From Bifidobacteriaceae bacterium NR021 (GTDB lineage: Bacteria; Actinomycetota; Actinomycetes; Actinomycetales; Bifidobacteriaceae), in NCBI GenBank assembly GCA_003585845.1, contig NQOP01000001.1:313085-322409 (forward strand): a DNA stretch of 9,325 nucleotides, written 5' to 3'. Positions within the stretch are counted from its first letter, which is position 1. Each line of letters starts with the position of its first letter. Below, piece by piece: positions 6,893 to 9,325 of this stretch. Below the pieces are notes generated by a model, which was not told the origin of the DNA, ran no database searches, and saw only the letters and a list, made by a program, of their open reading frames with translations. Both the position numbers and the translations under genes were made by a program.

Positions 6893-6967
6893 GGTTTCGC
6901 TTTGCAGAAAACACTAAAGTTATGTGCGCAATACCACTCGCCGCAGATTTGCGATAAGCTAGATAGC

Positions 6968-9043
6968 ATGGTTGGAATGATTGTGAAAGAAGACATTGAG
7001 CGCGTGCGCGCTGTGGCAGATTTGTATGACATTGTGTCTGCAACAGTGACGCTTAAGCCTTCCGGAACTGGCACTTTTGTAGGTCTTTGCCCATTCCACG
7101 ATGAAAAAACGCCAAGTTTTAGTGTGCGACCAAGCTTGGGAGTATGGCACTGTTTTGGTTGCGGCGCTGGCGGCGACGTGTTTAAGTACGTTGAGCAAAA
7201 AGAGAATATTGATTTTCGTGAAGCGGTCGAGTTTTTAGCAGATCGTTACCACATTGAGATGCATTATAAGCAGGAGCAAAATAGTGATTCTCAAGCGCGT
7301 GGTTCTAAGCGAGCAAGGCTTTTAGAAGCAAATGAGGAAGCGCAAAAGTTTTTCGTTTCAAATCTCGGCACTAAAGAGGCAGCTCCTGCGCGCGAATTAC
7401 TTTCAGGGCGAAACTTTACTCCGCAACAAAGTGCGCATTTTTCCTGCGGTTACGCGCCTAAAGGCTGGGATAATTTAGTTAGATACTTAGCAAATAAAGG
7501 TTTTACGCGTCAAGAGCTTCTCGACGCTGGTCTCGCTAGACTCGGTCAGCGTGGAATATATGATTATTTCCGCGGCCGCTTAACTTGGCCTATTCGCGAC
7601 TCGACTGGTCGAACTCTTGGCTTTGGTGCAAGAAAGCTTTACGACGACGATTCTATTAGCGCGAAATATATTAACACTCCTGACACTGTACTGTATCGAA
7701 AAACGCAAGTTTTGTACGGAATTGATTTAGCTAAGGCGAATATTGTAAAAAAGCGTCAAGTTGTAATTGTTGAGGGCTACACGGACGTAATGGCATGCCA
7801 TTTAGCTGGTATTGATACTGCTGTTGCAACTTGCGGAACTGCGTTTGGTGTTGAGCATGCAAAAATTGTGCGCCGCCTTATTGCAGACGATTCTTTGGGT
7901 GCGATTCAGCTTGTTGGTCCGCTGAAGGTGGATGGACAGTCTGTAAGTTCGCGCATCGTTTTTACTTTCGACGGCGATGCTGCAGGTCAAAAGGCTGCGC
8001 TACACGCTTTTGGTTTGGATTCTGCGTTTTTGACGCAAACTTTTGTTGCTGTAGCAGACAATAATCTAGATCCTTGCGATTTGCGTATTCAGCGCGGTGA
8101 CGAGGCTGTGCGTTCGCTTGTTGCGCACGCAAGTCCGCTATATGATTTCGTTATCGACACAGTAATTAATCGTTTTGATACTTCGTACACTACTGGTCAA
8201 ATGGGTGCTATAAAGGCTGTCGCTCCTCTTATTGCGCAGATTCGAGACCGTTCGCTGCTTGACTTGTATATGCGCAAAGCAGTGCGCTCAATTGGCGTTG
8301 ATTTAGCTGTTATGCGCAATGAAGTTGAGTCTGCGCGTAGACGTTTGAAAGTGCGTGACGACGATGCTTATGCACAAAAGCATAACGTTATTCCGCCTTT
8401 TGGTCAGCAAATTAATGACGATCGTAATGCAGGTTTTAAAGCTTCGCGCATGGAAATTATTAAAAGTTCTGCTAAAAATCAGCATTATTATCGTGTGGAT
8501 GATGCTGTATTTATGTGCGAACAACAATTTATGGCGTTACTTTTGCAAGTTCCGCTTGCTTTTAACGAACAATTATTTGCAAAATTAACGTTAAATAATT
8601 TTATTACACCAGTATTTCGTACGCTGTTTCAAGCATTTGTAGCTGCAGGTGGATTGCCGGTTGGCAATGTTTCGCAAGGATTGTGGCTGCACATGATGAC
8701 AAAAGCTGCAGGACCTTTGCTTGAGTCCGTTATTACAGAGCTTTCTGTAATGCCGTTGCCGCTTCCTGCAGCTTCAGACTCGTTAGAAGATGCCGGCAAT
8801 CGACAGAATCAGCAAGTTTCAAATGGATCTCCTTCAGATCTTTTGCGGAAAGCTACGAGTGCAGAAAGTAAGTATGCAAACGAGCTGCTTATTCGTCTTC
8901 TTGATATCGGCTATATGCGTAGAATCGGTGCTGCTAGAGCGCGTATGGCGAAACTAAAGGATGGTCAGGAAAAGCTTGAGCTTCTAGGGAAAATCACCTC
9001 AATGGAAGCTGCTCGCAAAAACTTACAGTCGCAAATCATGTAG
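6968..9043 (+). CDS. dnaG: DNA primase DnaG
   Basis: Synthesises RNA primers at the replication fork in partnership with replicative helicase DnaB. With start ATG 6968 it is 691 residues. The N-terminal CHC2 zinc-binding domain has C41, H44, C62 and C65 (CPFHDEKTPSF, then HCFGCGAGGDVF). The polymerase core includes GRLTWPIRDSTGRTLGFGAR (203-222) and the NTPDTVLYRKTQVLYG block (236-251). The Toprim catalytic site is E269 in VEGYTDVM with D335 and D337 in FDGDAAG. A C-terminal helicase-binding region follows. The frame is open from TTG 6902, but MVGMIVKEDIERVR at 6968 is where DnaG proteins normally begin; ATG 6977 is also possible. None of the three starts has a good Shine-Dalgarno site. Compared with my memory of the mycobacterial protein, the Toprim domain has about 15 extra residues (within 309-329) between RRLIADD and the DGD motif. 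Confidence 0.95.
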   Translation: MVGMIVKEDIERVRAVADLYDIVSATVTLKPSGTGTFVGLCPFHDEKTPSFSVRPSLGVWHCFGCGAGGDVFKYVEQKENIDFREAVEFLADRYHIEMHYKQEQNSDSQARGSKRARLLEANEEAQKFFVSNLGTKEAAPARELLSGRNFTPQQSAHFSCGYAPKGWDNLVRYLANKGFTRQELLDAGLARLGQRGIYDYFRGRLTWPIRDSTGRTLGFGARKLYDDDSISAKYINTPDTVLYRKTQVLYGIDLAKANIVKKRQVVIVEGYTDVMACHLAGIDTAVATCGTAFGVEHAKIVRRLIADDSLGAIQLVGPLKVDGQSVSSRIVFTFDGDAAGQKAALHAFGLDSAFLTQTFVAVADNNLDPCDLRIQRGDEAVRSLVAHASPLYDFVIDTVINRFDTSYTTGQMGAIKAVAPLIAQIRDRSLLDLYMRKAVRSIGVDLAVMRNEVESARRRLKVRDDDAYAQKHNVIPPFGQQINDDRNAGFKASRMEIIKSSAKNQHYYRVDDAVFMCEQQFMALLLQVPLAFNEQLFAKLTLNNFITPVFRTLFQAFVAAGGLPVGNVSQGLWLHMMTKAAGPLLESVITELSVMPLPLPAASDSLEDAGNRQNQQVSNGSPSDLLRKATSAESKYANELLIRLLDIGYMRRIGAARARMAKLKDGQEKLELLGKITSMEAARKNLQSQIM

Positions 9044-9059
9044 CCTTTCATGCAATCTT

Positions 9060-9088
9060 TTGTACAAAACTGTAGTTCATTTTACGAT
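9060..9088 (+). promoter_or_regulatory. Weak promoter candidate upstream of the structured region
   Basis: TTGTAC (9060-9065) and TACGAT (9083-9088) are separated by exactly 17 nt, matching consensus at 3/6 and 4/6. Transcription would start near 9095, just before the 5' arm of the long stem. The -35 overlaps a perfect 12-bp palindrome, TTTTGTACAAAA (9058-9069), which could be an operator or chance. Confidence 0.25.
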
Positions 9089-9099
9089 TTGCTTGCCGT

Positions 9100-9250
9100 T
9101 GCGCGAGTTTCGGGGGATTTCTCTCCTCGCACGTCCCGTCCTTCGTCGCTTTAGCTGTTAAAGGCTTTACTGTCTGCTTTGTTCTTTAAAGAATGTTGCT
9201 TCCTCAGTCCTCTTTTAGTGCTCGTAAAGAAATCCCCCAAACTCTGCGTG
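9100..9250 (+). ncRNA. Candidate structured small RNA or leader RNA closed by a long-range stem
   Basis: No protein gene is visible from 9044 to the window end (282 nt). Bases 9102-9122 pair with 9228-9248: three outer pairs, six pairs (GAGTTT with AAACTC) and eleven pairs (GGGGGATTTCT with AGAAATCCCCC), interrupted by one bulged base on each side. Inside are a symmetric 6x6 internal loop, a GCAC (9129-9132)/GTGC (9218-9221) helix, a hairpin CTTTA (9149-9153)/TAAAG (9159-9163), and the palindrome TTCTTTAAAGAA (9182-9193). The loops are pyrimidine-rich on this strand. The T-tracts downstream favour the + strand, but an inverted repeat folds on either strand, so the strand is uncertain. It matches no riboswitch, 6S, SRP or RNase P consensus I can recall. 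A small inverted-repeat mobile element is the main alternative. Confidence 0.45.
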
Positions 9251-9288
9251 TTTAATCGTTAATAACCGTGTCTATCGCAGAGATTTTT
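9242..9288 (+). terminator. Probable intrinsic terminator after dnaG / the structured RNA
   Basis: CTCTGCG (9242-9248) and CGCAGAG (9276-9282) are perfect 7-bp complements around a 27-nt loop, followed by ATTTTTCGATTTTTC. The left arm is also the 3' end of the long-range stem, so the two structures exclude each other in part. The large loop is unusual; GTT/AAC within it (9258-9266) may shorten it. Confidence 0.5.
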
Positions 9289-9325
9289 CGATTTTTCTTC
9301 TTCGCTTGGCGAATCAGCAGCCTGC

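Larger units (their letters stand above)
6759..6967. other. Divergent intergenic region between paralogue 2 and dnaG
   Basis: This 209-nt AT-rich region should hold promoters for both directions. On the minus strand TTGACT (6852-6847) resembles a -35 box at 5 of 6 bases, but the best -10-like TAATAT (6825-6820) is 21 nt away, which is too far for a standard promoter. On the + strand TAAAGT (6915-6920) is -10-like, with no convincing -35. Copy B of the direct repeat lies inside. ATAATTTGTA at 6838-6847 also occurs at 4847-4856, immediately after copy A. Confidence 0.4.

Noticed and set aside
6922..6957. Eleven-codon frame beginning ATG TGC upstream of dnaG, as a leader peptide
   Set aside because: No ribosome site, no run of regulatory codons and no attenuator hairpin follows. 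Chance is a sufficient explanation.
9044..9325. tRNA, 6S, SRP or RNase P RNA in the terminal non-coding region
   Set aside because: Neither strand shows a cloverleaf with CCA end, the SRP GGAAGG/GUCAGG core or the RNase P GAGGAAAGTCC block. The stem alone does not identify 6S RNA.

Overview
The window looks like chromosome from a low-GC bifidobacterium, most likely Gardnerella or a close relative. This is an inference from AT-leaning codon use, actinobacterial-type Alr, Dgt and DnaG proteins, and the alr-dgt...dnaG order. No database search was possible. There is no rRNA, tRNA, CRISPR array or recognisable transposase.

Layout: (1) Bases 1-76 probably hold the last 24 codons of an unidentified gene. 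(2) 162-2889 carries alr (alanine racemase, D-Ala for peptidoglycan) and dgt (HD-domain dNTP triphosphohydrolase), 64 nt apart on the + strand and probably co-transcribed. (3) 2972-6758 holds two large paralogous genes facing each other (tail to tail). Each encodes an N-terminal four-cysteine zinc ribbon, a variable linker with 18-nt repeats, one membrane helix, three PASTA-like repeats and a long conserved C-terminal domain with four shared cysteines. Terminators for both strands lie between them. (4) 6968-9043 is dnaG (primase). (5) 9044-9325 has no protein gene but contains a 20-bp imperfect long-range stem enclosing about 105 nt, then a second hairpin and T-tracts. It looks like a structured small RNA or an attenuator leader.

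The flanking genes are housekeeping genes for cell-wall precursors, nucleotide-pool control and replication priming. The accessory content is the paralogue pair, placed between dgt and dnaG, which are neighbours in other actinobacteria such as Mycobacterium tuberculosis. The minus-strand paralogue is bracketed by 29-bp direct repeats (28/29 identical) at 4818-4846 and 6864-6892, so a roughly 2.05-kb segment may have been gained, or could be lost, as a unit. The membrane topology and PASTA repeats suggest cell-wall sensing or binding proteins without a kinase. Their real function is unknown.

Start codons were corrected in two places. The first PASTA protein starts at ATG 2972, after a good ribosome-binding site and with MFC as in its paralogue. 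DnaG probably starts at ATG 6968, which lacks a clear Shine-Dalgarno sequence.
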